From the NCBI RefSeq assembly GCF_002201475.1, contig NZ_CP021422.1, positions 3,100,001-3,164,000 on the forward strand: 64,000 bases of DNA, given 5' to 3'. The DNA is from Acutalibacter muris (lineage in GTDB: Bacteria > Bacillota > Clostridia > Oscillospirales > Acutalibacteraceae). The notes beneath the pieces are model-generated. The model was given only the letters and a program-made list of their open reading frames with translations. It ran no database searches and had not been told where the DNA came from. Of the stretch, positions 32,729 to 41,135 are shown piece by piece (positions within the stretch are counted from its first letter, which is position 1; every line of letters begins with the position of its first letter). The position numbers and the translations under genes are program-made.

Positions 32729-33910
32729 TCAGATGTCCAGGCTCTCCTGCAAAACCGCGCTGGCTGCTTTCTTCTTGTCATCGAAGGCGTGGGTGTAGAT
32801 GTCCAGCGTAGTGGACACCTGAGAGTGTCCGAGTAAACCAGACACCGTAGCTACATCGGCCCCGCCTGCAATCATAAGACTCGCCGCAGTGTGTCTGAGG
32901 CTGTGGACATTAAGGTTGGATGGTAGGCCATGTTTCTTGAGAATCAGCTTGAACCGCCAAGTAAAACTGCTGGGGGTCATAGGCAGTTCCATGCCATGCC
33001 TGCGGAAAATATAGTCATCAGCAGACAGTTTTCGCTCATCATAGGTTTCCGTTTCCTGCTCACAGAACTTGCGGTACTCTTTGAGAAGACTCGCCATCTC
33101 AGCCGAGAAATAAACGTAACGGTCACCCGAAGCAGTCTTCGGTTCCTTGACGATAATATCCTCGCCTGTAACTTTAACCACGTTCCGGCAGATGTGGATG
33201 GACTTCTCCTTGAAGTTTACATCGCGCCACTTCAGCCCACAGCACTCGCCTCGGCGCATACCAGTGGCAATGATTAGTTTGAAGTAAGTTTCGTATTTGA
33301 TGCTTTCTTCCTCCAGCGCGGCAATGAGTTTCTGCGTAGTTTCCTCGTCAGCAACATTCTGCTTTTTCTTCTTTTTGCCTGTATACTTGTATGTTCTCCA
33401 CGCCGGATTATGCGACAAAAAGCCGCCCTCCATCGCATCAGAGAGGATACCACACAAGCAAGCGTGGACACCTTCAATGGTGCATTCGGAGAGCGGCTTT
33501 CCGGTCACAGAATTCTTTTGCTTACGAAGTTCAGCGTAAAGGTTTCGGAAATGTTCGGGCTTGAGGTCGGTCAGCTTGTAGCCGCCCAGGCGCGGCATGA
33601 AGCGGTCAATATCTTGCTTGTCGCGGGCCAAGGTGGATTTTGCCAGCTTATTTGGAGCAATTTCCCGCAGCCACATCTCGGTATAAGCTGCGAGAGTGAT
33701 GGTTTTATCCACCGCCTTGAGTGGCTCATTACGGCACTGTCGCTCGAAGAGTGCGGCTTCTTCTTCGAGCCACTTTTCCTTGGCCTTCGGCGTTAGACCA
33801 TCGGGTGGATGTACGGTTTTCTGCTGGGGCTTGCGGCGTTTGCCATCGAAATCATAGCCCATGGATACGACCAGCAAGTAGCTGTTCCCTCGTTTACGGA
33901 TGCTCGCCAC
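32729..33910 (-). CDS. Tyrosine integrase 2
   Basis: 393 aa, nearly identical to integrase 1 with the same catalytic residues (Arg219, His336, Arg339, His362, Tyr372). Differences cluster in the C-terminal 45 per cent (e.g. KLSADDY for ELTPDDY); the first part and the upstream 95 bp look identical at DNA level. The 5' end lies about 100 bp from the island's right junction. Confidence 0.92.
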   Translation of the reverse strand: MASIRKRGNSYLLVVSMGYDFDGKRRKPQQKTVHPPDGLTPKAKEKWLEEEAALFERQCRNEPLKAVDKTITLAAYTEMWLREIAPNKLAKSTLARDKQDIDRFMPRLGGYKLTDLKPEHFRNLYAELRKQKNSVTGKPLSECTIEGVHACLCGILSDAMEGGFLSHNPAWRTYKYTGKKKKKQNVADEETTQKLIAALEEESIKYETYFKLIIATGMRRGECCGLKWRDVNFKEKSIHICRNVVKVTGEDIIVKEPKTASGDRYVYFSAEMASLLKEYRKFCEQETETYDERKLSADDYIFRRHGMELPMTPSSFTWRFKLILKKHGLPSNLNVHSLRHTAASLMIAGGADVATVSGLLGHSQVSTTLDIYTHAFDDKKKAASAVLQESLDI

Positions 33911-33995
33911 TGTAATAACCTCTTTCCTGTTGTGATTTGCCCTGTTGAGGCAACCTCACAATACCACACCCTCATGCGGAAGTCCAGCGGCGAAT

Positions 33996-35114
33996 TTACT
34001 TTCTACCACTCCAACAAAATGTGTGTGCTATGCGGCACATGGAGCCCGCCGCGTTGTAGTGGGATATCTGCCGCTCGTAGGCCGGGTAATCCTTCTCAGT
34101 GTGGGTGAATTTGTTGTGGGTGGGCTGGAACAGCTTGGGGTCGATGCTGGAATCAGGATTCTCCAGGAAGTTTTCCTCGTAGTCCTCCAGCACGTCCACA
34201 AAGCCGTTGTGGCAGGAGGAGATAATGCGGTTCGGCAGGAAACCGACATTTGTGCTCCCGGTGCCGCAGTTGAAGCAGGGGTAATTGTAGGTGGCTTCAT
34301 CCTTTGGCCTGATGTTGGTGGCAAAGGGGGTTATCTCCCGGTAGAACCTAAAATGCCCTCCCTCTCTTTCCAGCTTCCGACAGTTTTTGACAAGCCCTGC
34401 GAAGAACTCGCCGTCCTTCTTCCCCGCCGGGGCGGGTACCCCGATGTTCGGTACCGGGTGATTCACGCTGAGATTGGGCAGATTCAGGTTTCTGACCTTC
34501 TGAATTAGCTCCTCAAAGAACCGATAGTATTCAATGATCTTCTCCTTCGTGTCCAGCCGGTACATGGAGTCCACCGAGAGGGTGGGCTTGAAGGCCAGGA
34601 ACACGCTCACATTCCCCGGTATCTCCCTGGCTCTTGAAAGCAGCCGCCCGAAATTCTCAAGGCATTTTTCCGTGACCCCGGTCCCCCTGGTGCTGTCGGT
34701 TATCTCCTTGGGGCCATCCAGGGAGAGCTGGAGGGTAACGTCGAACCGCCTGGGCGCGTACCCGGCGAACTGCCCCAGCAGGTCAAAAACCTTGTCCGTC
34801 CACTCGGGGTAGGAGAAGTTGGTGGAGGCAAAGAAACTTCTGAAAAAGGGGTAGTGGCCGATGAGCTTATGGAGCACCGGGTGTACCCGCTCCATGTGCA
34901 GAAAGGTCTCGGCCCCCCAGACCTCCAGCTTTTGCAGGTCGCCCTTGTGGGGGAAGTAGTCGCGGATAAAGCCGAAGTAATAATCCGGGTCCGCGAAGCT
35001 GTCCGCAAGGAGCCTGTCGATGGCTTTTAGCCCCTTGTTTTTGTTGATGTAGCAGTAGGTGCAGTCGAGATTGCACACCGCCGTTGAGTATAGAACCGCT
35101 GTTGTTCGTCCCAT
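33996..35114 (-). CDS. Radical SAM enzyme, candidate maturase; 3' end at the island junction
   Basis: 372-aa radical SAM protein. The [4Fe-4S] triad CNLDCTYC is at residues 14, 18 and 21. Further Cys lie in the C-terminal third (NYPCFNCGTG, ISSCHNG, and GSMCRIAHTFC), reminiscent of SPASM/twitch auxiliary-cluster domains of peptide maturases. ATG 35114 follows AGGAGGG, 10 bp after the stop of the pentapeptide-repeat gene, so the two are co-translated. The 20-bp junction repeat (34014-34033) encodes IAHTFC and the last codons plus stop lie in DNA that also flanks integrase 1, so the C-terminal residues WSGRK come from the mobile element. The substrate is probably the neighbour's product; this is inference. 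Confidence 0.82.
   Translation of the reverse strand: MGRTTAVLYSTAVCNLDCTYCYINKNKGLKAIDRLLADSFADPDYYFGFIRDYFPHKGDLQKLEVWGAETFLHMERVHPVLHKLIGHYPFFRSFFASTNFSYPEWTDKVFDLLGQFAGYAPRRFDVTLQLSLDGPKEITDSTRGTGVTEKCLENFGRLLSRAREIPGNVSVFLAFKPTLSVDSMYRLDTKEKIIEYYRFFEELIQKVRNLNLPNLSVNHPVPNIGVPAPAGKKDGEFFAGLVKNCRKLEREGGHFRFYREITPFATNIRPKDEATYNYPCFNCGTGSTNVGFLPNRIISSCHNGFVDVLEDYEENFLENPDSSIDPKLFQPTHNKFTHTEKDYPAYERQISHYNAAGSMCRIAHTFCWSGRK
34014..34033. repeat. 20-bp direct repeat at island right junction
   Basis: ACAAAATGTGTGTGCTATGC, identical to 9254-9273, inside the 3' end of the radical SAM gene. The 7 bases to its left (34007-34013, CACTCCA) differ from the left copy, and everything further left is again identical. 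Confidence 0.72.
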
Positions 35115-35124
35115 GAAAGCCCTC

Positions 35125-35859
35125 CTAATTGTTGTGGGCGCTGTTGGAATTGCCCGCGTCTATTTCGCTGCCGTCGCTGTTTTTGCCGTTGCTGTTCGTG
35201 CCGTTGGAGTGAGTACCGTGGGCGTTGTTTTCGTTGGATTTGGTTCCGTGGATACGTGTACCATTGGAATTTTTACCGTTGGAATTGCTGCCACGCGAAT
35301 CATATCCGTTGGAGTTTGTACCGTTCAAATCGTTCAGATTTGTGTGAAGGCCATCAGAATTACCACCGTAGGCTCTGGTGCCGTTTGTATAGCTACCGTT
35401 GGCTTTACTAAGATTAGAATGGATGCTGGTGGAGCGCGTACCATTAGATTTTGTGCCATCAGAGTTGCTCCCATCCGAATGGCTGCCGTTGGAAAGAGTG
35501 CCATTGGAATTGGTTCCATTGGTATTGACCCCATTGGAGCACGTCCCATAGGAGTTCCCCGCCCTGTTCCGGCAGACGATGGCGGCCTCTATACTGGAAA
35601 GTGTGGCCTCCACGCCCAGGACCGTCTGCTCCCGCATAACGGCGCCCTTCACCACCTGGCCCCAGTCGGAGTATGTGGCGAGCTTGTAGTAGGTATCTGT
35701 TTTCATGCTCTCCAGCCTGTCTGTCAGCGGCGTCACCTGGGCCGCCTTTGCCGCCCCGGAGATCTCCGGGACAGCAATACCTCCGAGCCCATGCCCGGTC
35801 AGTATCGTGTTGAGACGGTTATACCAGCCCTTCACGTCCCGGATTTTCGCTTGTCTCAT
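35125..35859 (-). CDS. Pentapeptide-repeat protein (Asn-Gly type), candidate radical SAM substrate
   Basis: 244 aa. Residues 1-100 are a non-repetitive N-terminal domain (MRQAKIRDVKGWYNRL ...). Residues 101-240 are 28 uninterrupted pentads. The fifth position is Gly in 22 of 28, the fourth is Asn or Asp in 22 of 28, and the third is mostly Ser or Thr (e.g. TNSNG, TLSNG, SHSDG). Some pentads have Leu instead of Gly (HSNL, HTNL), linking the repeat to the A(D/N)Lxx class that forms right-handed beta helices. Cys96 and Cys107 border the repeat. ATG 35859 follows GGAGGTG. It lies between an appendage-like gene and the radical SAM gene. Confidence 0.8.
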   Translation of the reverse strand: MRQAKIRDVKGWYNRLNTILTGHGLGGIAVPEISGAAKAAQVTPLTDRLESMKTDTYYKLATYSDWGQVVKGAVMREQTVLGVEATLSSIEAAIVCRNRAGNSYGTCSNGVNTNGTNSNGTLSNGSHSDGSNSDGTKSNGTRSTSIHSNLSKANGSYTNGTRAYGGNSDGLHTNLNDLNGTNSNGYDSRGSNSNGKNSNGTRIHGTKSNENNAHGTHSNGTNSNGKNSDGSEIDAGNSNSAHNN

Positions 35860-35874
35860 ATATTCACCTCCATG

Positions 35875-36216
35875 TTATGACCATACCGCCGCGGCCGGTT
35901 TCCAGCTCTTGGCAACGGAGTCGTAAAACTTGATGATGTTTCCGTTCGCGGTGTCTATCCACAGCAGATTCGTGTTGCCTGGCGCCTCCGCCTGGGCTAT
36001 GTGCCCGCCCAGGGCGGGCAGCTGGCTCTCCGGGACTTTGCCGGCGGTGTCCAGGGCTGCCTTGTGTTTATTGAGATAATCGACACTCTCCAAAATGGGC
36101 TCAAATACCGGGTTAAAGGTTTCTGTAGCGCTGGCCGGATCGGTGTCCTTTAGCTTGCGGATATCTGCAATTTTGTACTGTGGGTTTTCGGGAATAGTAT
36201 ACTTTTCATCTGCCAT
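35875..36216 (-). CDS. Small phage-appendage-like protein
   Basis: 113 aa. The C-terminal half (PGNTNLLWIDTANGNIIKFY and PAAAVWS) has the look of phage tail-fibre or receptor-binding modules, and the N-terminus is a polar helix (NPVFEPILESVDYLNKH). ATG 36216 follows GGAGGG, 11 bp after the glycosidase stop. No capsid, tail or lysis gene is nearby, so this is not a prophage. It may be a surface or structural component of the operon. Confidence 0.55.
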   Translation of the reverse strand: MADEKYTIPENPQYKIADIRKLKDTDPASATETFNPVFEPILESVDYLNKHKAALDTAGKVPESQLPALGGHIAQAEAPGNTNLLWIDTANGNIIKFYDSVAKSWKPAAAVWS

Positions 36217-36227
36217 ACTGCCCTCCC

Positions 36228-38996
36228 TTAGAATTCGTCGTCAAACTGGAAGGTGAATTTCACGTCCTCGTCCTTCCCCTTGCTGAGAAAGGTCTTTATT
36301 GCCGCCAGAACGCCCTCCTCGTCTATAAGGGCCATCTCGTTTATGTTCTTGCCATTCAGGTCGCTTTCCGGGATGGTAACCGTATCGCGTCGGAATCCAG
36401 CCAGGGCTCTTGCCTCGGGGTACTGCTGTAAATCCTGCAATGCCATGGACGAGACCAGTACCTTGCCGCCTGCGCACCGGCACTCAAACAGCTTGGCCAT
36501 AGGCCGCAAAAAGGCATAGCTGTCCATTTCCGTAACGATACATTCGATTGGCCTTGGCAGTATCATGGCTCTCTGTGAAGCCATAGGCCACCACTGCCAG
36601 TTGCTGTGAGACTCGGTGGGGAAATCCCGGAAGAGGGGGTGCTCCGTGTTTATCAGCTGGCCCATGCCGCCCTCCTGCTTGGGGAAGGTGCCCACGGACC
36701 AGAAGTCAGTGGTGAACTGGGCCTGGAGGGAATTGGGCAAAGCCTCGGGGGTAGAGGGCGGGGTCAGGTAGACCGTGCCGCCCTTTTCCAGCACCGCCAG
36801 AGCTTCTTCGTCCAGCGCCGCCGTCTCGTGCACGCTCTCAGGGCAGACCGGCTTTACGGCTGGGTAGACCCATAGGGGATAGCGGTTCTCAATGTCCCCT
36901 ATAGCGACAGTCAGCTCCAGGCGGGTGGGCTCCTCTATCTCAGACAACGGCAGGCTGAGTCTGCCCGCAAGGGTGAGCCGTCCCGCCGGACAGCTCACCC
37001 GGGGGAGCACTGCCTCCAGCAGAAGGCCGCGCCCCTCCAGTCGGCAGTAGACCTCCCCGGCAATCTCCCCCTTGCCGAAGTTTGCTATCTTTATCTCCGT
37101 TTCCAGCGTCTCGGTATTCTCATATGTATACTTGGGCAGCAGGGCCAGTGACAGCCGGTCGGTGAAGAACTCCCGGAAGCGCTCGGGCCGGGCGAAACTG
37201 TAGGGCTTGGGCTTCAGATGAGAGTTTAGCATACCCACAAGGGCCGTGCCCTGTCCAGGGAAGTCCTGCAATCCCAGCAGGGATATGCCGGACATCTTCT
37301 CCGTGCGCATGGCGGCCTCTATCTCCTCCCGGTAGCCTATCCGGGACAGCTCGCCAGTGGCCTCCACATATCGCTCCCACTGGGGCAGGAGCCCTGCTTT
37401 CTCCACACGCTCCTTTATCCACCGTAGGTTCGCCGGGTCGGTGACGCCCTTGAAATCGTCCAGCTCTCTAAAGTCCGGCAGGACTTCAAACTGGCCCACC
37501 TCGAAGCTGAACACCGGCTTATCACAGCTCTCCCGGAGCAGGTCCATGGACCTGTCGAAATTCTCCCGGGCGCTGGGGTAGCTGTGGTTTATGTAGCCCA
37601 GCATATTGGCGTCAGTGCCCCGAAGGTAGTGCTCGCGGAAACGGTTGGAGGTGTAGAAATCGCTCTTGGGGTCGCAACCCAGCCAGCCGTAGTGGACGTT
37701 GGAGCCGTTGGCAAAGAGCCGGGTGGAGTCCTCCTTATGGGCCATATCCAAAAGCTCCTCCATGCGGCTGTGGCCCAGCTCATCAGCCACCAGCTCATTG
37801 CCGAAGGTGAGCATCACAAAGGAGGGGGGGTTCGCAAGGAGCCGCAAGGTCTCAAGGAGCTCTACCCGGTAGTAGTCCCAACTCTTCCGGGAGCTGAAGG
37901 CCTCCGTGGGGTTCCAGTGGGAGAGCTCCGGCTCCATGAGCATACCCAGCCTGTCGGCGGCGGTAAAGGCGGCCTCCGGCGGGGTGTGGGAGTGAAAGCG
38001 CATACAGTTCACACCGTAGGACTTGTAGGTCTCAAGGATATTCGTCCACTCCTCCACGGTCATGGGCCAGTGCCCGGTCTCGGGGAACTCTCCGCAGTTT
38101 GCCTCGCCCCGGAGGAAAATCGTGCGGCCGTTCAGGGCCAGTCTGCCGTTTACATCGGGGCCGAAGTCACGCACGCCGAAGGTGACGGTTTTGCTCTGGG
38201 AGGGTAGACCCTCCCCGGTTAGGGTGGTTGTCAGCTCATATAAATTGCCCTCATACTCGTCCCAGCGAAGGGCGCTTTTTTCTATGTTCAGTTCAGTGAA
38301 GGCTATCTCGTTTCGGCCCTGTTTGACGCTTATCTGCCTTTCAGCGGAGGCGCTCAACGCTAGAGAGCTGACCTCCAGGACGCCGCTCCACTCCCGGTCT
38401 GACTCTATGGTAATGCGCACCTCCAGAAGCCCGCCCCGGGGGTAGACCCGCAGGCCGGACATGAACACCGGCTCCTCCCTCCTCAGGCGCAGAAAGCCCA
38501 GCACACCGTTCCAGTTGGTCTGGGTCTCGTCGGTGGCGGCGGAGGAGTAGACGATATTCTCCCGGGGCAGGCCGGGGTAGCTGTTGTCGTAGATGAGCGT
38601 AATATCGTGCTCGCCCCGCCAGACGCTGGTAAGCTCAAATATATGGTGCGTAACTATGGATGGCGGCACAAAATCAGGTATCTCCTGCCCGTCTACCAAT
38701 AGGGTCAATACCCTTGCCCGCTCGGCCTCCAAAAAGACGCGCTTACCCTCGGGCGGGGTGAAGCGCACCCGGCGGGTGAGCCTTGCAGGGCCCTCGAAGC
38801 TGTGCTTTCGGGTCAGCCGGGTGAGGATCGGGCCAAATTTTGCGGCCTTGCCTACAGGGCTGTCAGGGTTCCATAAATTCCCGCCGGTATCCGGCCCGCC
38901 GATATTATTTTCGTCCAGGGTGCCGGGCAGGGTCATTGTGTACTTTCTGCCATCGCCAATGTCGGCAGTCCAGGGGCCTGATAGTGAGTGTGTCAT
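36228..38996 (-). CDS. GH2-family glycoside hydrolase
   Basis: 922 aa, no signal peptide. The N-terminal jelly roll (LSGPWTADIGDGRKY ... RARVLTLLVDG), an immunoglobulin-like domain and a TIM barrel are in the GH2 order. The acid/base is Glu401 in FGNELVAD and the nucleophile Glu499 in FSFEVGQF. The last 250 residues form extra beta domains. I choose ATG 38996 after GGAGG and seven bases; an in-frame ATG at 39038 lacks a site. Substrate (beta-galactoside, -glucuronide or -mannoside) is unclear. It is the first gene of the operon that ends with the radical SAM enzyme. An association of GH2 with such genes is unusual. Confidence 0.85.
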   Translation of the reverse strand: MTHSLSGPWTADIGDGRKYTMTLPGTLDENNIGGPDTGGNLWNPDSPVGKAAKFGPILTRLTRKHSFEGPARLTRRVRFTPPEGKRVFLEAERARVLTLLVDGQEIPDFVPPSIVTHHIFELTSVWRGEHDITLIYDNSYPGLPRENIVYSSAATDETQTNWNGVLGFLRLRREEPVFMSGLRVYPRGGLLEVRITIESDREWSGVLEVSSLALSASAERQISVKQGRNEIAFTELNIEKSALRWDEYEGNLYELTTTLTGEGLPSQSKTVTFGVRDFGPDVNGRLALNGRTIFLRGEANCGEFPETGHWPMTVEEWTNILETYKSYGVNCMRFHSHTPPEAAFTAADRLGMLMEPELSHWNPTEAFSSRKSWDYYRVELLETLRLLANPPSFVMLTFGNELVADELGHSRMEELLDMAHKEDSTRLFANGSNVHYGWLGCDPKSDFYTSNRFREHYLRGTDANMLGYINHSYPSARENFDRSMDLLRESCDKPVFSFEVGQFEVLPDFRELDDFKGVTDPANLRWIKERVEKAGLLPQWERYVEATGELSRIGYREEIEAAMRTEKMSGISLLGLQDFPGQGTALVGMLNSHLKPKPYSFARPERFREFFTDRLSLALLPKYTYENTETLETEIKIANFGKGEIAGEVYCRLEGRGLLLEAVLPRVSCPAGRLTLAGRLSLPLSEIEEPTRLELTVAIGDIENRYPLWVYPAVKPVCPESVHETAALDEEALAVLEKGGTVYLTPPSTPEALPNSLQAQFTTDFWSVGTFPKQEGGMGQLINTEHPLFRDFPTESHSNWQWWPMASQRAMILPRPIECIVTEMDSYAFLRPMAKLFECRCAGGKVLVSSMALQDLQQYPEARALAGFRRDTVTIPESDLNGKNINEMALIDEEGVLAAIKTFLSKGKDEDVKFTFQFDDEF

Positions 38997-39189
38997 TTTT
39001 GTACCTCCGTGATTAGGTGTGGGATATGAGTACAGCATAGCCTATTGGGGGTATAATTACAAGCTGGATTTTTGCGGGGTTATTTGCGAAAATTGCGGTC
39101 AGGAGGGAAATAAAGAGCCCCGGGGCTGGCAGTTTTGCGGATATCCTGATATACGGCCCTGCTATAAAAATGTGTTGTGGAAGGTGAGG

Positions 39190-39310
39190 TTTTTGCTTAG
39201 CGGTTGCCCCATAAGGTCGGCCTCACTTCCCCGCCCTCTCCAGCGGCAACAGTCCTTTTATGCGCTCCCATTGTTCTTTTGTCAATTCATATCGTTCTAT
39301 ATCCCTAATT
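39190..39310 (-). pseudogene. IS5-type transposase N-terminal fragment
   Basis: Minus-strand translation IERYELTKEQWERIKGLLP, then LERAGK-stop-GRPYGAT, matches the conserved start of IS5-family transposases (Y-x-L-T-x-x-Q-W-x-x-I). It breaks off after about 40 codons. The remaining part of 38997-39523 has no gene; a Cys-containing plus-strand frame (39019-39363) is not convincing. Confidence 0.5.
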
Positions 39311-39442
39311 TTGCACTATCTCTCAATTTGTGCAATATTTATTTTTTGCACAGAGCCTGGTAATAATTTGCGTGAGATTTCACAACCACCTATTCCCTTT
39401 CTCCCCTTTTACTAAGATATATTTTTGCTATAAGCGCAACTA

Positions 39443-39490
39443 AAATCCCTGTGCAAACAGATCCTTTCTGTATGCCCAGGGATTTCAACT
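39443..39490 (-). terminator. Terminator of the AEC transporter gene
   Basis: Stem AAATCCCTG (39443-39451) / CAGGGATTT (39477-39485) with inner ACAGA/TCTGT pairs. Read on the minus strand it ends in TTTTAG and follows the transporter stop by about 40 bp. Confidence 0.6.
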
Positions 39491-39523
39491 TCTATTTTGC
39501 CTCAAATTACTTTCCTATATCTA

Positions 39524-40438
39524 TCACCATAAAATTCCCGCCGCTGCCACCAACACAGGCAGCGTCAGAATAGACAGCACCGTGCTGAGCACCACTGTTC
39601 TGCACGCATACGAGTAGTCCTTCCCATACAGTTGGGCATATACCGCCACATTGGCCCCCACCGGCGCGGAGGCGCCTAAAAGGATCACGTATTTCATCGT
39701 CAAGTCCACCGGCAGCGGCGTGAGCAGGGCCAATGTTACAGCGGGAATGAGCAGCAGACGAACCGCGCTGAGCACATACAGCCTTGGGGACATAACGGTC
39801 TCCTTCAAGCTGGTCTGTGCCATATAGATCCCCAGCACCAGCATGGCTACAGGGGAGTTCAAGGCTGCCAGACCGCCTATTGCTCCGCCCAGGACCCCGG
39901 GCAGCCGTGAGCCCAGCCCCGTGACGAACAGCACCACCCCTGCGGCAGTGCCCACGGTGATGGGATTCAGCAGCACCCCCTTTAGGGAGACCGCCCCCTT
40001 ATCGCCCTTGAGCAGCGCCGCGCCATATGTCCACTGCAAAAGGTTCAGCAGCACCACAAAGCCTACCAGAAGAAAGACAGCCTCGTCTCCAAAGCCGGCC
40101 CGCACCAGAGGGATGCCCATAAAGCCGCAGTTAGAAAAGGCGGCGGCAAAGTTGTCGACGGGGCTCTTCTTAAAGGCGAAATGGGATATGGCCGCCGAAA
40201 CCGCCAGGGCCACAGCCGCAAGCAAGGCGCTGAGCCCCAGGGCCCTCAACTTTTCCAAGGAGAGCTCCACGCAAAAGCTGTTGATGATTACGGCCGGGAT
40301 AATGAGCCATACCAGCAGGTTCGCCAGGGACTTGCTGCCCTCCTTCGTGATTTTTCCACCCTTGAACAGAGCGAATCCCACGAGCATATATATCGCCATG
40401 GTCAGGGTTTGCTGAAATACTATGCTGGTGGTTTCCAT
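39524..40438 (-). CDS. AEC-family transporter
   Basis: 304-aa auxin-efflux-carrier-family permease with about ten TM helices. Conserved family elements are seen: N-terminal YMLVGFALFKGGKI, AFSNCGFMGIPLV near residue 102, and a C-terminal APVGANVAVYAQLYG. In bacteria these proteins transport malate or other organic anions. ATG 40438 follows AGGGAG. It has its own promoter and terminator, so it is monocistronic. Confidence 0.9.
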   Translation of the reverse strand: METTSIVFQQTLTMAIYMLVGFALFKGGKITKEGSKSLANLLVWLIIPAVIINSFCVELSLEKLRALGLSALLAAVALAVSAAISHFAFKKSPVDNFAAAFSNCGFMGIPLVRAGFGDEAVFLLVGFVVLLNLLQWTYGAALLKGDKGAVSLKGVLLNPITVGTAAGVVLFVTGLGSRLPGVLGGAIGGLAALNSPVAMLVLGIYMAQTSLKETVMSPRLYVLSAVRLLLIPAVTLALLTPLPVDLTMKYVILLGASAPVGANVAVYAQLYGKDYSYACRTVVLSTVLSILTLPVLVAAAGILW

Positions 40439-40473
40439 TTACAAGTTCTCCCTAAATAAAGCATTTTTCTTTT

Positions 40474-40502
40474 ATTATAGCCAGAAGGGGCAGATTTGTC
40501 AA
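40474..40502 (-). promoter_or_regulatory. Consensus promoter of the AEC transporter gene
   Basis: Minus strand TTGACA (40502-40497), 17 bp, TATAAT (40479-40474): full consensus, 35 bp before the start codon. Confidence 0.85.
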
Positions 40503-40546
40503 ATAAATCTTAGCTTACCTCTTGCTTAAGAGATGTTAAGTTATAT

Positions 40547-40815
40547 AAGGAAGGGGATCTGCACGAAAACTGGCAGAACTGGGTAAACGAGAAGATGTCC
40601 CTGGTGCAGCCGGTGCTGTCAAAGGAGGCGATAAGCGGCCTTGAAGCGGAAAACCCCTTCCTGGACGTGGTGATAACCGCAGAGTTTACTGGGCCCACTG
40701 GGAGACTTTGACGAACCGGGGTATAAGTTCCGCACCTATCAGATAGCCGGCTCCAGCCATGATAGCCGGCACTGTATCCTGGACTACCAGATATTCCAGC
40801 TTTTCCACGGATAAA
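40547..40815 (+). pseudogene. Decayed hydrolase-like gene fragments
   Basis: Two fragments in different frames. The first (to a stop near 40711) reads EGDLHENWQNWVNEKMS and onward to ITAEFTGPTG; I do not recognise it. The second (about 40712-40815) reads EPGYKFRTYQIAGSSHDSR, which recalls the C-terminal catalytic His-Asp region of an alpha/beta-hydrolase domain family (PF20091 type, from memory). No intact frame remains. The rest of 40816-41020 shows nothing. Confidence 0.4.
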
Positions 40816-41020
40816 CACGGCAAGCTCAGCCCGATCTTTGGAAAGGTAAACCCTTTTACCCCCGAGAAGCTGAAGGCCCCTTCAGCAGACGGGATACAAC
40901 GTGCCCAATGCTCTTTTCTTCTGAACTGCAATATAATGCAAGTAACATTCGTGGCACGCCTCTCAACGATGCGTACCATGTCGGGTCGTTCAATTTGTAG
41001 ATAAGTTATGAAATTGGCGG

Positions 41021-41049
41021 TTGAACAACCAGGCAGCTTATGATATACT
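41021..41049 (+). promoter_or_regulatory. Promoter of the MATE-alkyltransferase operon
   Basis: TTGAAC (41021-41026), 17 bp, TATACT (41044-41049), 87 bp before the MATE start. Confidence 0.65.
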
Positions 41050-41135
41050 ATACATCAATTAGACTTCCCTCCTATTTTCTGAAAGGGTCGAAACCAAACC
41101 GAAAAAAGTACAGGTTCTAAGGAAAGGAGCCCTCC

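Noticed and set aside
35125..35560. Tandem DNA repetition of about 15 bp, at first sight like a CRISPR or minisatellite
   Set aside because: It is the coding sequence of the pentapeptide repeats; units are adjacent, imperfect at DNA level and in frame, with no spacers.
35059..35880. Long plus-strand frame rich in Val/Ile over the pentapeptide gene
   Set aside because: Composition is the reverse image of the repeat codons; no start site of its own.
33996..38996. Prophage remnant, because of the appendage-like protein
   Set aside because: No capsid, portal, terminase, tail or lysis gene is nearby, and the four genes form a compact metabolic-type operon.
39019..39363. Plus-strand frame with several Cys resembling a small metal-binding protein
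   Set aside because: Its second half is low-quality sequence antisense to the transposase fragment, there is no ribosome site, and only a few Cys fit any pattern.
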